From Zerene cesonia (Eukaryota > Arthropoda > Insecta > Lepidoptera > Pieridae): a stretch of DNA of 64,000 nt. Below the pieces are notes generated by a model. That model did not search any database, was not told where the DNA came from, and worked only from the letters and a program-made list of their open reading frames with translations. This document shows, piece after piece, positions 37,696 through 49,700 of the stretch. Positions within the stretch are counted from its first letter, which is position 1; each line of letters starts with the position of its first letter. The stretch covers positions 434,001 through 498,000 of the forward strand of contig NC_052114.1 in NCBI RefSeq assembly GCF_012273895.1, given 5' to 3'. The position numbers and the translations under genes were made by a program.

Positions 37696-38467
37696 TATTG
37701 TGCCTGAGAGAGTTAGTTTCTTTTTTTAGAGTTTCTTGTTGGCTCAGAAGAGCTACAGAGAACTGTAGAAACTGCTTTCCAGACCGGTGGTAAATATTAA
37801 AACGACGATTCAAAAGTGCTTCTATAAAAGTATCAATATGCAGGTGCGATCGAAGTGTCTTTAAAACGTTATTTTTTTCGTTGTAGAAGATCTTTATAAT
37901 TGAATATTATTATAGAAAATTCTTAACTAATTTTTAAATTGTTGAAGATAAATGCTGTAATTTTTAAATTGTTGAAAATTTTACAAAACACAAACCGCAT
38001 TACAATACTTGAACATTTCATATAAGGGTAGATATGTCAATATCATAACGATTTTCCTAACTCCGTGTTACATAAAAATAGTCAAATCACGGCGATTAGA
38101 ACCCGCTGCAAACCTTATTGTTGTCACCTCAATACCTTACTCAATCTGATACAAATACCCTTCAGCTATTTAAGGGAGTATTCACAAATATTCGTAGCAG
38201 TTATCCGTGGAAAATTGGATGGAAATCTTGATTAAATTACATTATTTATAATAATATAAATTGATAATATCTGTGAAACAATACTCGATAAATTTTTTAT
38301 CAATTTAATGTTTAAGTGATTATTTTAATGGAATTGATACTAAGTACTTAGTTTTTGTGTTTAAAACTAAATTATTGTTAATTTAGAATATTAACTAACT
38401 TATCAAGTATCAAGTATTTCTGAGTATTGCATTAAAAACTGAAAAGTACCAAATCAAATTAACAAGC

Positions 38468-41004
38468 ATGAACCAATCCGAACCTCTAGACTTATCAATG
38501 AAAAAGTCAAATTTGAAAATCGTCGACTTCAAATTCTTATGTGGCCTGAACGATCACTTGATAAAGTTGTACGAAAGTACGAACAGGCTGGATAAGGCTG
38601 TGTGTGTGAAAACCAAGAGTGTGCTGCCGTGTGAAGTGTGCTTGAAGACCTTCGACAGGCCGTCGCTGTTGAAGAGGCATATGAGGACTCATACGGGTAA
38701 GAATACTAATGATACAAGGCGAAAATAAATGCGTAAGTATTTTTATTTTTAACAAAAGCTGTACCGCATTCAAACTGTCAGGTCTAGACCAAATTTGAAA
38801 AAAACCATACGAGAGGCATTAGCTTTAAAATTAAAAAAGAATCATCATAATCGGTTCACCCAGTAAAAAGTTATGAGTTAACAAACCTAAAAAGATCGAA
38901 TTGAGAACCTACTCATTTTTTGAAGTAAGTTAAAAAGTGTAAAACGAAGGAGTTTGTTCGAAAGAGTTATTTATTTTATTTCTACACAATGTTCAGACTG
39001 ATTAAGAAAAAACAAAAGATATTATTTTAAATTAAAAAACGTTACTGTGGTTGTGTTTGTTACTATTACTTTCCCAAACAGCCAAAGCTGACACGCTGGA
39101 ACCCAAAACCTGGATTGGTACCAGAGGTCTATCTATATGGATATTTAGGTTCAGCATCAATCTCCGATTGCATTTTATCGTTTTGAGATAGAATTGACTT
39201 TGCATCTTCTAATGCCCATTTAATTGCTGTGCTTATGATCGACGAGGATCATTTTAACTGGCCAAGCAGAACACAATACACATCAATCATTCATAGGAGC
39301 AATAAATTGGATTAAAATACACATGTTAATAGGAAACTTTGTGAATAATCGGTAGGTACATTAGTACTAATTTGAGTTAGGCATTTGCCTACTCTGTTTT
39401 GTTCAGAAATACCACGTCATCGAACGACATATGATCCAGAAATATATTTTATTGCTGTAGGTATTTATCTCATTTTAAATTTGCTTTATAAAATAAGTCT
39501 GTTCTTTCCCTTCGGAAGATCTAGACCTGGTCTAGGTCATTTCTGTAGGTACGACTTTCATCTAAGGCCTGGTCATCTGTTGTGTAGTTTTACTTTTGCA
39601 TTTATAATTAAATTAGTAAGGATATTTGATTTCAGGGGAGAAGCCACACGTGTGCAACATTTGTGGCAAGGGTTTCAGCACATCCAGCTCTCTAAACACT
39701 CACAGAAGAATTCACACCGGTAACTTCTAGAACCTTTATTTTATTTACTTCGTTTTATTAATTTAATAAATGAGCCCAGATTCGAACCCGTATCCTATGG
39801 GAACGAGGGGACGCCTGACCGCTTGGCCAACTATTTATTATTGCCTAATTTATCTATTTGGGTCATATGCATCATATAGAATTTCAAACGATTTTAAATT
39901 ATTGAAACTACGTCTAATGGGTTATTTACTTATTAGATAATCGATTTCATAACGCGTATGTATAGACAAAAAATAAAAAAAAATACAAATTCACACTGTA
40001 GTATACCCATAATTTTGGACTACAGCATGCCATCTTAACCATTCCAAAGGAATAAAATTCATTCGAGGAAAATATAAAAAAAATCGTACTAGGTGCGATT
40101 CGTTAAAGAGCTGCAAAAAATGGTCACTCATCATCATATAGCCGTGCTAACCGCTTCTTAACCTTGATTTTTAATAATTTGTTAATATTAGCAATAATAT
40201 TACATTTCACATAATAGGTACAATTGATTTTTAATAATTTGTTATATATTGAAAATAATAAAATGGCAACATAAATAGGTACTCCACCTCTGAAATCTTC
40301 AACTTCGTCTATCACGTTTTTTAAGCTATATCCTAGTCACAGATAGACGGACAGCCGTCTTAATAACAGGGTCCCGTTTTACCCGTTGGGTAAGGAACCC
40401 TAAAAATGCAATTTAAAATTAAAACAACATCACATTGTTCGCAGGAGAAAAGCCACACAAGTGTCCGGAGTGCGGGAAATGTTTTACAGCAAGCTCCAAT
40501 CTATACTACCATCGTATGACGCACACTAAGGTTACATTTTTTACTACCTACTTAGTACTACCTAGTTAGTAGTTAGTGCCTATATTACATACTTTTAAAA
40601 GAAAGGCTTACTTTTAAAAAATTACCGGCGCTCTGGCGCTACTAGATGGCGCTTTTCGTAATCTTTATAAAGTAAAATAAAATTATTTTCATTAATTAAA
40701 CATATCATCATGAAATATTAGTACATGTTCTACTTATTCTTTGATATAATAAACTAATAAGAATGTCTGTATATTCAACTACATACTGTATATCTCTTTG
40801 TGTATCGATGTGTATCTCTTTTAATATAATGTAACCAAATTTCAGAACAAGCCCCACAAATGCACGTGGTGTCCACGCTCATTCCCCACTCCAGGGGAAC
40901 TGCGAGCCCACTTGCAGTCCCACAGTGGGTCGACTAGAACCATAACAGCACAACCGTGGACCTATGTTACGAACCAGGACTTTCGATCGAGTTATAGGAA
41001 ATAA
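38468..41004 (+). CDS. C2H2 zinc-finger protein with N-terminal CtBP-binding-type motif
   Basis: Four exons: 38468-38696, 39636-39719, 40445-40530 and 40846-41004, giving 185 residues. Phases join exactly; introns 1 and 2 both split the Gly codon of the TGEKP linker. Four fingers of C-x2-C-x12-H-x3-H form lie at residues 55-75, 83-103, 111-131 and 139-159. The first two linkers are canonical TGEKPH and the third is TKNKPH. PLDLS at residues 6-10 matches the PxDLS docking motif for the CtBP corepressor, so a nuclear DNA-binding repressor is a reasonable inference. The exon 3 donor (AAG|GTTACA) is weak, so read-through or an alternative end after finger 3 is possible. I cannot name the orthologue. 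ATG 38468 is the first Met and its frame is closed upstream. The gene converges on PUS7 with 811 bp between the stops. Confidence 0.88.
39764..39833 (-). pseudogene. tRNA-like (Leu/Ser type) remnant in zinc-finger intron 2
   Basis: On the minus strand TGGCCAAGCGGTCAGGCG is an excellent A box of the class II (Leu/Ser) kind and GGTTCGAATCT is close to the B box. The flanking acceptor stem is poor and no clear anticodon loop is visible. Probably a tRNA pseudogene or SINE head. Confidence 0.4.
40639..40652 (+). promoter_or_regulatory. CTCF-like motif in zinc-finger intron 3
   Basis: CTACTAGATGGCGC differs from the CTCF core CCASYAGRKGGCRS at one position. It shares ACTAGATGGCG with the motif at 13840, so both could instead be remnants of a common repeat. 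Confidence 0.3.
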
Positions 41005-41174
41005 TTGAATGTCAATTACATGTAATATAGTAACTTGTATAACTATAATATAACAAATATATAGGTAGTAGAATTTCGTGATAACTCACACATTAACAAT
41101 ATTTGTTTCATGGCACTTGTAATCATATCATGTGGAAAAATCTCTTCTTTAAATACTGGGTGTTTGTTTACACA

Positions 41175-41180
41175 AATAAA
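41175..41180 (+). terminator. Candidate poly(A) signal of the zinc-finger gene
   Basis: AATAAA starts 171 bases after the stop at 41004. A second AATAAA is at 41254-41259. Which one is used cannot be told from the sequence. Confidence 0.4.
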
Positions 41181-41661
41181 TTCTTAAATTCATTATAAAT
41201 GAAGTCACTTAATACTCGTGTAAAGGGATTCAAGGGGAATGCTATGGGGAAATAATAAAAAAAATCCTATATGAATGGTGAATAAATGTTATCTAAATTA
41301 AATCGACAAGATCAATCTTATTACTATATTCGTAAATTATAAGTAATTATAAAATATTGCACAATGTATGATAAATGAAACGTGGGTTAAATAATCTCCT
41401 ACTTTTATAATATAAAATGTCGATTTATAAACAATCCATATTCATTGGAGATCGATTTAAGTATATAATTTATCCTCCAATTTTATAATTGTATATAAAA
41501 TAGTGTAATTATTGCATTTGTAAGATTATACTGGTTATTATTAAATTAATGATAGTTTAAGTAGCTAATTATAATAATTAATTTTTATAGTGACCATTGC
41601 ACAATACCAAAGATTAATCTAAATTGAGAACTAATAAAAAATAAGAAGAAATTATTGTAAT

Positions 41662-41667
41662 TTTATT
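41662..41667 (-). terminator. Candidate poly(A) signal of PUS7
   Basis: AATAAA on the minus strand, 149 bases beyond the PUS7 stop. Together with the zinc-finger signals it leaves about 400-480 bp between the two convergent transcript ends. Confidence 0.45.
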
Positions 41668-41815
41668 TTACCTTATCAGTTTCTTCGTTATATTTAATAA
41701 CTTGAAAAAGATTAATTGTTAACAAAAGTAGACATCATCTTATGTACTGATTTTTATAAAAACAAGATCTATTATTAGTTTTTTTTTAATAAAACAATAC
41801 ATTTTCTTAATTAAT

Positions 41816-44800
41816 TTATTCATCATTCATCTTAGCTTTCTTACAATCACCATTTTTACTCTCTTCTTCTCCTTTCCTCTTTTCTACACCGTTTTCATTT
41901 TCACTCTTGACATTATTATCTACTCCATCGTTGACATTATTTTCTTGTTTGACATTTTCTTGACTTACATTTTCTTGTTTGACAGTTTCTTGATTTACAT
42001 TTTCTTGTTTGACATTTTCTTCATTGGCATCTTTCTTTTTGTGGTAGTCGTTCTGTTTGGCTTGTGTGTCGGAAGAAGTATCAACTCTGAGTAGTTCCCG
42101 TAATGCCATAGTAGCATAAACACTGGTCGGTAACGTCATTGTTATCAGGAGCGCTTTGTATTTACCATCTGGAAACGATAAATTCTCATGTATACCTTTA
42201 TATCACTTATTAAAATAAAATGTTTTTTTTTTTGTAACAATAAATCATGTTAAGTCTAAGGGGCAGGATGTTCTACTGTATTTTCACGTTTAAAAAGGAT
42301 ATTTCAGAGACTAGAGAAACTGAGCATTATTATCGAATGAACGTAACGTAAATCTATCAAATAACATTCTAATATAAATATAATGCACAATATTAATATT
42401 TGTATTCAGCAGAGACAAATTGAACCTCATCATTTCACTTATCAATAAAAAAATAATTATGGTCAATGTTAATGCTTTTTACTATTACTTATAAAAATAA
42501 TATAATTTGTATAAAACTTTTTTCTTATTAAAAACAAAGCCTCACACTATAAAACGACGTTCCACACATGGTTCTGGTACTATGTCAAAACATAAGATTG
42601 ATAGTTTACAATTACTTAAGTCAATCCCCCCTTCTCAAGTCCCACCTCTCCATAACACAACCTCGACACATCCGAAATATCAGAAAAGGTGTCTCCGACT
42701 CCGTTACCACACGTGCGAATCAATCGAATTGTCAGACCCCATCGAACCAGCCCNNNNNNNNNNNNNNNNNNNNNNNNNNNNNNNNNNNNNNNNNNNNNNN
42801 NNNNNNNNNNNNNNNNNNNNNNNNNNNNNNNNNNNNNNNNNNNNNNNNNNNNNNNNNNNNNNNNNNNNNNNNNNNNNNNNNNNNNNNNNNNNNNNNNNNN
42901 NNNNNNNNNNNNNNNNNNNNNNNNNNNNNNNNNNNNNNNNNNNNNNNNNNNNNNNNNNNNNNNNNNNNNNNNNNNNNNNNNNNNNNNNNNNNNNNNNNNN
43001 NNNNNNNNNNNNNNNNNNNNNNNNNNNNNNNNNNNNNNNNNNNNNNNNNNNNNNNNNNNNNNNNNNNNNNNNNNNNNNNNNNNNNNNNNNNNNNNNNNNN
43101 NNNNNNNNNNNNNNNNNNNNNNNNNNNNNNNNNNNNNNNNNNNNNNNNNNNNNNNNNNNNNNNNNNNNNNNNNNNNNNNNNNNNNNNNNNNNNNNNNNNN
43201 NNNNNNNNNNNNNNNNNNNNNNNNNNNNNNNNNNNNNNNNNNNNNNNNNNNNNNNNNNNNNNNNNNNNNNNNNNNNNNNNNNNNNNNNNNNNNNNNNNNN
43301 NNNNNNNNNNNNNNNNNNNNNNNNNNNNNNNNNNNNNNNNNNNNNNNNNNNNNNNNNNNNNNNNNNNNNNNNNNNNNNNNNNNNNNNNNNNNNNNNNNNN
43401 NNNNNNNNNNNNNNNNNNNNNNNNNNNNNNNNNNNNNNNNNNNNNNNNNNNNNNNNNNNNNNNNNNNNNNNNNNNNNNNNNNNNNNNNNNNNNNNNNNNN
43501 NNNNNNNNNNNNNNNNNNNNNNNNNNNNNNNNNNNNNNNNNNNNNNNNNNNNNNNNNNNNNNNNNNNNNNNNNNNNNNNNNNNNNNNNNNNNNNNNNNNN
43601 NNNNNNNNNNNNNNNNNNNNNNNNNNNNNNNNNNNNNNNNNNNNNNNNNNNNNNNNNNNNNNNNNNNNNNNNNNNNNNNNNNNNNNNNNNNNNNNNNNNN
43701 NNNNNNNNNNNNNNNNNNNNNNNNNNNNNNNNNNNNNNNNNNNNNNNNNNNNNGCGCACGCACCTGGCAGCTCGGCGGTGCGGCGGCGGCCGGCCAGCTC
43801 GTCGGCGTCGGCGAGCTGCAGGTCGGCGAGCGGCTCGTCGTAGCGCAGCGTGCGCCAGCTCAGCGCCCGCGCGCGCGCCAGCGCCGCCCGGTAGCCGCCG
43901 CACACCGAGTACTCCCTAACACCAGGGGATTCGAAACAGTTACAAGTATGTTATAAGATGGATAAACGAAACGAAACAGTTGATGGATGGATGGATGGAT
44001 GGATGGATGGATGGATGGATGGATGGATGGATGGATGGATGGATGGATGGATGGATGGATGGATGGATGGATGGATGGATGGATGGATGGATGGATGGAT
44101 TTTTTTTTATGCCATAACCGGACAACTGAGCTGGCGGTTCGCCCGATTTTGCCGCCGCCCGAAAATTTATTTTTCAATTTATCTGCACATGTGGATAACC
44201 ACTCCTTAAAACGGTGAAGGAAAACCGGCATGTTCAAGAATCAATAGCTCGACGATATGTGACATCTGCCAACCCGCACTTGGCCAGCGTGGTGGATTAT
44301 GGCCTGAACCCTCTTAGGAGGCCCGTTTCCCAGCAGTGGGAACATTTATATGGGCTGATGATGATGATTCAGTAATACTTAGTTTAACAGCACTATATTA
44401 AAACGGTATGTGATTAACCGAAGCGCATTTTCAAATAGACCATACCAATTCAAAACTAAGTGTGATCCCATAGGCTAAATCATTCGATGATTAAATTTAA
44501 CTAGCTACGCCCTGCGGTTTCACCCGCGTAAGTCCGTATCCCATAGGAATATCGGGATTAAAAGCCTATATATTATTCGAGTTGTCCAGCTGTCTACATA
44601 CCAAATTTCATTGCAATCGGTTCAAGTTTTTGCGTGAATGAGCAACAAACACACACACATCCTCAGAAAATTTCGCATTTATAATATTATAGTAGGATAG
44701 GATACTAGATAGTAGGATTACATGCATCATAATATTTTATTTAACTAGTTCAAAAAAAATACTGACTTAAATTTATGCTTCATGTCCAGGGTCAGTCCAT

Positions 44801-46726
44801 CTTTAGTCAGCAATTCTTCATAAATCTCCTTAACATTCGGCGGATACTCCACGCTATGCCCAGGGAGAGGCAGAACAATATCAAATATCGTGTATTTCCC
44901 GCTATCAATATCTTCTTGGGTTAAAACTTTGACTCGAGGGATCTTTTTCGGGACGCTCTTCTCTTCTTTCTTGTCTGTGGTTTTATCTTGCTCCTCTTGC
45001 TCTATGTCGTCTATGGTGCTCGAGTCGTCCTCTTCTACAGTCTCTGGAATGTAAAAATGTTTATTAGGCAATTGATGGAATTCAAGATTTCAATTCACAC
45101 CAAGTGTAGATGACTCGTTAGTTGTAATAATACTAGCTGACCCAGCATACCTCTAGTTATGAAAAATATATGTTGGCCGATTCTCAGACCTACTCGATAT
45201 GCACAGGAAATTTTCATGAGAATCAGTCCAGTCGTTTCGGAGAAGTACGATTACTAACATTGAGACATGAAATTTTATATTTTACTATAGAGATAAGTAG
45301 CTGATTATGGTAAAAATTGCATCCCTTAATAAGATACTGTTTTTCCACCATCCCTATTCTTGTAGATTTTTTATATTTGTGAATCAGTATCAGGCTGGTT
45401 TTAAATGGAAAAGGGTCGATGAAAGGCCGGATTTATATTAGAAAAACCGGGAAAAAGTCGTGTAGCAGTCGCATAGATAGCAAGAGCTATTTAAAAATAA
45501 TAGTCTATAACCTTATCAATAATTACACCATTGATTTAAATACACTTTCATAATCTTGTTTTTAACCATAATAAATTGCTATGTATTTTGTTCCTTCGAG
45601 TAAGATTATTAATAGAAACTAGTGTTTGTGCTTAGTATAAGGGACAGATCAATATACTTCATAAATTATATATCTTTTACCTCCCTCTACAGCATATCTT
45701 ATATGTTTTGTCTCTTTCATGCAACAATATAGAAAAATTTACCTAAGAACATGATTATTATAATATTACCTTCTTCGATTTCCTCAAGCGGCACCAAGTC
45801 CCCGACCGAAGGCTTATATCCGAAGCGCTTTAGCCTTTCGGATACGACTTTGTTCCAAATGAGAGATTGGTACGAGTGTAAGTATAATAGACGTGTGTTT
45901 CGAGGCACCTGGGGGTTTATAATTGATTATTAATATAACAGATACATAATGAAACTATCATAACATACATTTCAAAGGAATCTTTAATTAGAAATAAATA
46001 AGAGATAAGGCCTATTCATTAGCAACAAAGGATAGCCTCTTGGCTAACCGTGAAACCACTTCAGCCTCACCTCAATCGAATTTCTTCTATTTAGACGATT
46101 AATCCACCTCGTAATCAAATTCTATCTATCCTTTCAAAATTTTCCAGTGAAATACAAACACCGATGATATATATCTAGTACTTCATCCGCCCCATACCCC
46201 CTAGTGGACGCGGGGGTTAACTTTCTTATCAATGGGCAACGAGGCATTTCTTTTTAATAGGAGTGTTTCAGACACCAAATAACTTAAGATAATCATTTAA
46301 AGAATGAAATGAATAATTTGAATTTGAATTTGATATTAAAACAGAGATAATTAATTTGAATTTGAAATTGATGTTAAGATAGAAAGTAATAATTTGAATT
46401 CGAATTTGAATAAACTAGTTGTTAACGTGGAAGTAAATAATTTGAATTTGAGGATTTTGACTTGGAAGTAAATAATTTGAATTTTGCTGAGATGATGCTA
46501 AGAAACGAATAATTTAAATTTGATACAAAGATAAAAATAAACAATTTGAATTCTATGTTAAGATAGAAGTAAACAATTTAAATTTAAATAAGACTTAGAA
46601 ATTAGAGGTTAATATAGAGGGCGCCACTGACCGCGGCGAGCGCGCGCGGGAGGTCGCGCGGGCGCTGCGCCAGCGCGTGGATGAGGCGCGCCTCGGGCGT
46701 GCAGTGCGGCGCGCGCCGCGGCACCA

Positions 46727-46760
<34 letters not shown>

Positions 46761-49700
46761 GCCCGCGCCCGCCGCGCCGCCGCCGCTGTGGAACGCGCGC
46801 AGCGCGCCCGCCATCGGCCCCGGACGCTCCTCCAGGATGCAGTGGATCGCCTGGCGGACGTTATGACAGTTGTATGTGGGAGTCGAGCCCGCTTCGACAC
46901 GAATTGGGCCAGTTCGCCAAGTACCACACCCCCACAGAAGACCGGTGTGTAATAGCATGTTTCGTACGGTGAGTAGAAGAGCCGGAGGCCCATCCGTTTT
47001 CATACCCATGCATTATTCCTCTCCTCATCCCTTTCATTACCAACGCCTTTGGCGAAACTAACTCAAGCTATCAAATTCTGTTACTGTCTATGTAACAATA
47101 ACCGCTCTTTTATGTTATAACGGGCAACTGAGCTGGTGGTTCGCCTGATGGTAAACGATCACCACCGCCCATGAACAGAGCAGAGATAGTGCCTCTGCGA
47201 ATGCGCTACCCGTTTTAATGGGGTAAGGGAAAAAGAAAGGACTGACGATTGGAAAGAAGGAATAGACTGGTGAAAAAAAGAAGGTACCTTTAGAAAGCTT
47301 TGAAACGATAATTACCGTTAACTTTGGAAAAACTAGCTAAATGCATCAGATTCTGTTGCTTATCTAATGTCATTAATAAGGTAGATAGGATTGCTCGTAA
47401 AGTGCATAAATTCCTTAAAATATGATTTCAAAACGGTATAAGGTACAATAAAGGAAAATATAGACATTTATTAAAAACTTCTAAATAAACAAAATATTAA
47501 TAAAATTTTAATTCAAAACTGAATTGTTTAATACTTGTAATTAGGAAGAATCGATAATTACATTTGAACACAACTAATCGATACACCCGTTATTTTCAGG
47601 TGTCCATAAACCTAGCCACTTACATCTATATTCCTTTAATGATACAATTTAATTCAATATCAGCCCATATATGTTCCCACTGTTGGTACACGGCCCTCCT
47701 ATGAGGGTTCAGGCTATGATCCACCACGCTGGCCAAGTGCGGGTTGGCAGATGTCACACGTCGTCGAACTTTTGATACTCGGACGTGCCGGTTTTCTCAC
47801 GATGTTTTCCTTCACCGTTTCTGGCAAGGGTGATATCATTCACATGCGCGGATAAATCGAAAAATCAATTTATTACCTGCACGCTCGTCTGGTCTCCAAC
47901 CCGCGACTTTCCCATTTAAATCCGACGCCCTCACCACTGAACCACTGCTTTTTCCACAATTACATTACCCCAACCCACAACAGGTGGCTATTTGGAACAG
48001 ACAGACCAACCGACAAACCGACGCACCTCATCGAAGTTCCCCTTCAGCAGGTGCAGGCCGACCACGTGCGTGGGCACACTGCTCCTCGAGCCGAACCGCT
48101 GCAACCCGTAGTAGTTGATGAAGCCATTCTCTTGCAACAGCCTGCACGCGTTGTCGATCACCTCGTCCGACTCCGTCACGTTGCGGAGGCATATGCGAAA
48201 TCTGGAAAAGTTTTCAGGTTTTTTTAATATCAGTACAGTCACCTGCGAGAATCTAAGCAGATTTTTATTTTCATAGCGGACAACTGAGCTTATCACCACC
48301 GCTCGTGAACTTTCGCATTGTTTTGAAGTTGGCTATATAGCGTTTGTAGAGGCGTAAGGTCTGCATATTTAATATTTCATTTGATGCGTTATATATGAGA
48401 TATTTATGACTTAATTGATATTCTAAAAAGTGTCTTTAATCCAAAGTACTTAATATGATCTCCATATAAAATAAAATTTTACTTATTATTACAATGGGTG
48501 AGGGTAAAAAAAGTACAATGTGATGTATACACATTACATTAACTTTTTATCTACCAACTAAGTATCTACCAACACACAAGTAATGTGCATATGCACACTT
48601 CTCTTGTTACATTAAAAACGAAAAAAATTATAAGACACATACATATAAAATTTAACATATCATCAAATAATTACCTATTCCCCTGCAGCATTCCTAACCT
48701 CAAATGAACGTCGCTAAAACTATAATTGCCGACTTTAATATCGTGTAAACCCTTGCAGGCTGCGGCTATCTTCCTAGGATCCACTTTACGTAGACTAAAC
48801 CACTGTGACGTTTTGGCTCTGCGGTCTTTCGTACCCGCATAGCCCACATTTGAGGGTTTCAGACTTGCGCTGGAAAATTAATATACACAAATAAATACCG
48901 AAAACTTCTAAATGCATTTTGCAATTGATTGCCAGCGTCCAGAAGGAACACAATCTGCTATATATATATTTGAAATAATCATCAAATGTTAAATGAGCGT
49001 AAAAGTCGAGAACGGCTCGACCTTTAGGTTATTATTTCCATCAAAATTGGGTAGGAAAAACACACCATAAATAAAGTCCATAATTATTAGTACATACTTC
49101 ATTCTAAGTTGCTTAATGATTCGAGATGCAGCTTCCATAGTGTCGCAGTTCTCTTTATACACGATAAAACGTACGTATTCGCCCGGCCACACCCACTTCA
49201 CTCTGTTATCGACGCGTACTGTAAATAAAACATATCGATTTGCAATAATTATTTCATACATACTTAATATTATAAAGCTGAAGAGTTTGTTTGTTTGTTT
49301 GAACTCACTAATGTCAGGAACTACTGGTCCCATTTGAAAAATTTTTCAGTGTTAGATAACCCTTTTATTGAGGAAGTTTATATAGGCTATATATGTACCA
49401 CAGGCGAAGCCAGGACGGACTGCTAGTTATTTAAATACTAGAAGGCATCCACAAATTATGTGACATGTTAAGGGAGGGGTTATATTAACACCGAAATGTG
49501 ACGTGTGAGAACGGGCAGGGGACAGGACTTTGTGACATCCCATTGTAAGATTTAAATATGTACTAAGAAACGAAAATTAAAATTCATGATTTAAATTTGT
49601 GTTGATAACATCACTTTTTTCTTTTGATTTTATAATATGTTTTGCCAATTGAAAAATAACTAAATATGTACTTTCATTAAACTCAACTTGAAACAACAAC

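Larger units (their letters stand above)
29108..38467. other. Intergenic DNA upstream of the zinc-finger gene
   Basis: No gene supported. Contains repeats at 29108-29182, 29818-30000, 30633-30832, 30994-31160, 31292-31598, 32995-33168 and 37555-37695. There is a GC-box cluster at 32004-32048 and an unassigned GC-richer open frame at 33600-33950. Unique patches near 29520-29570, 34440-34530 and 35150-35240 look less AT-rich than their surroundings and might be regulatory. The rest shows nothing. Confidence 0.55.

Noticed and set aside
39764..39833. Functional tRNA-Leu or tRNA-Ser gene
   Set aside because: Promoter boxes are good but the acceptor stem and anticodon loop are not, so it is listed as a remnant.
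42507..43956. Long open frames on both strands across the second gap
   Set aside because: Same artefact. The only real coding sequence there is PUS7 exon 10 (43764-43915, minus strand).
43860..44237. Open frames of repeated SIHP or MDGW residues
   Set aside because: They are translations of the ATGG microsatellite.
46677..46952. Plus-strand Arg- and Ala-rich open frames
   Set aside because: They are antisense shadows of the GC-rich PUS7 exon 7 running into a repeat.
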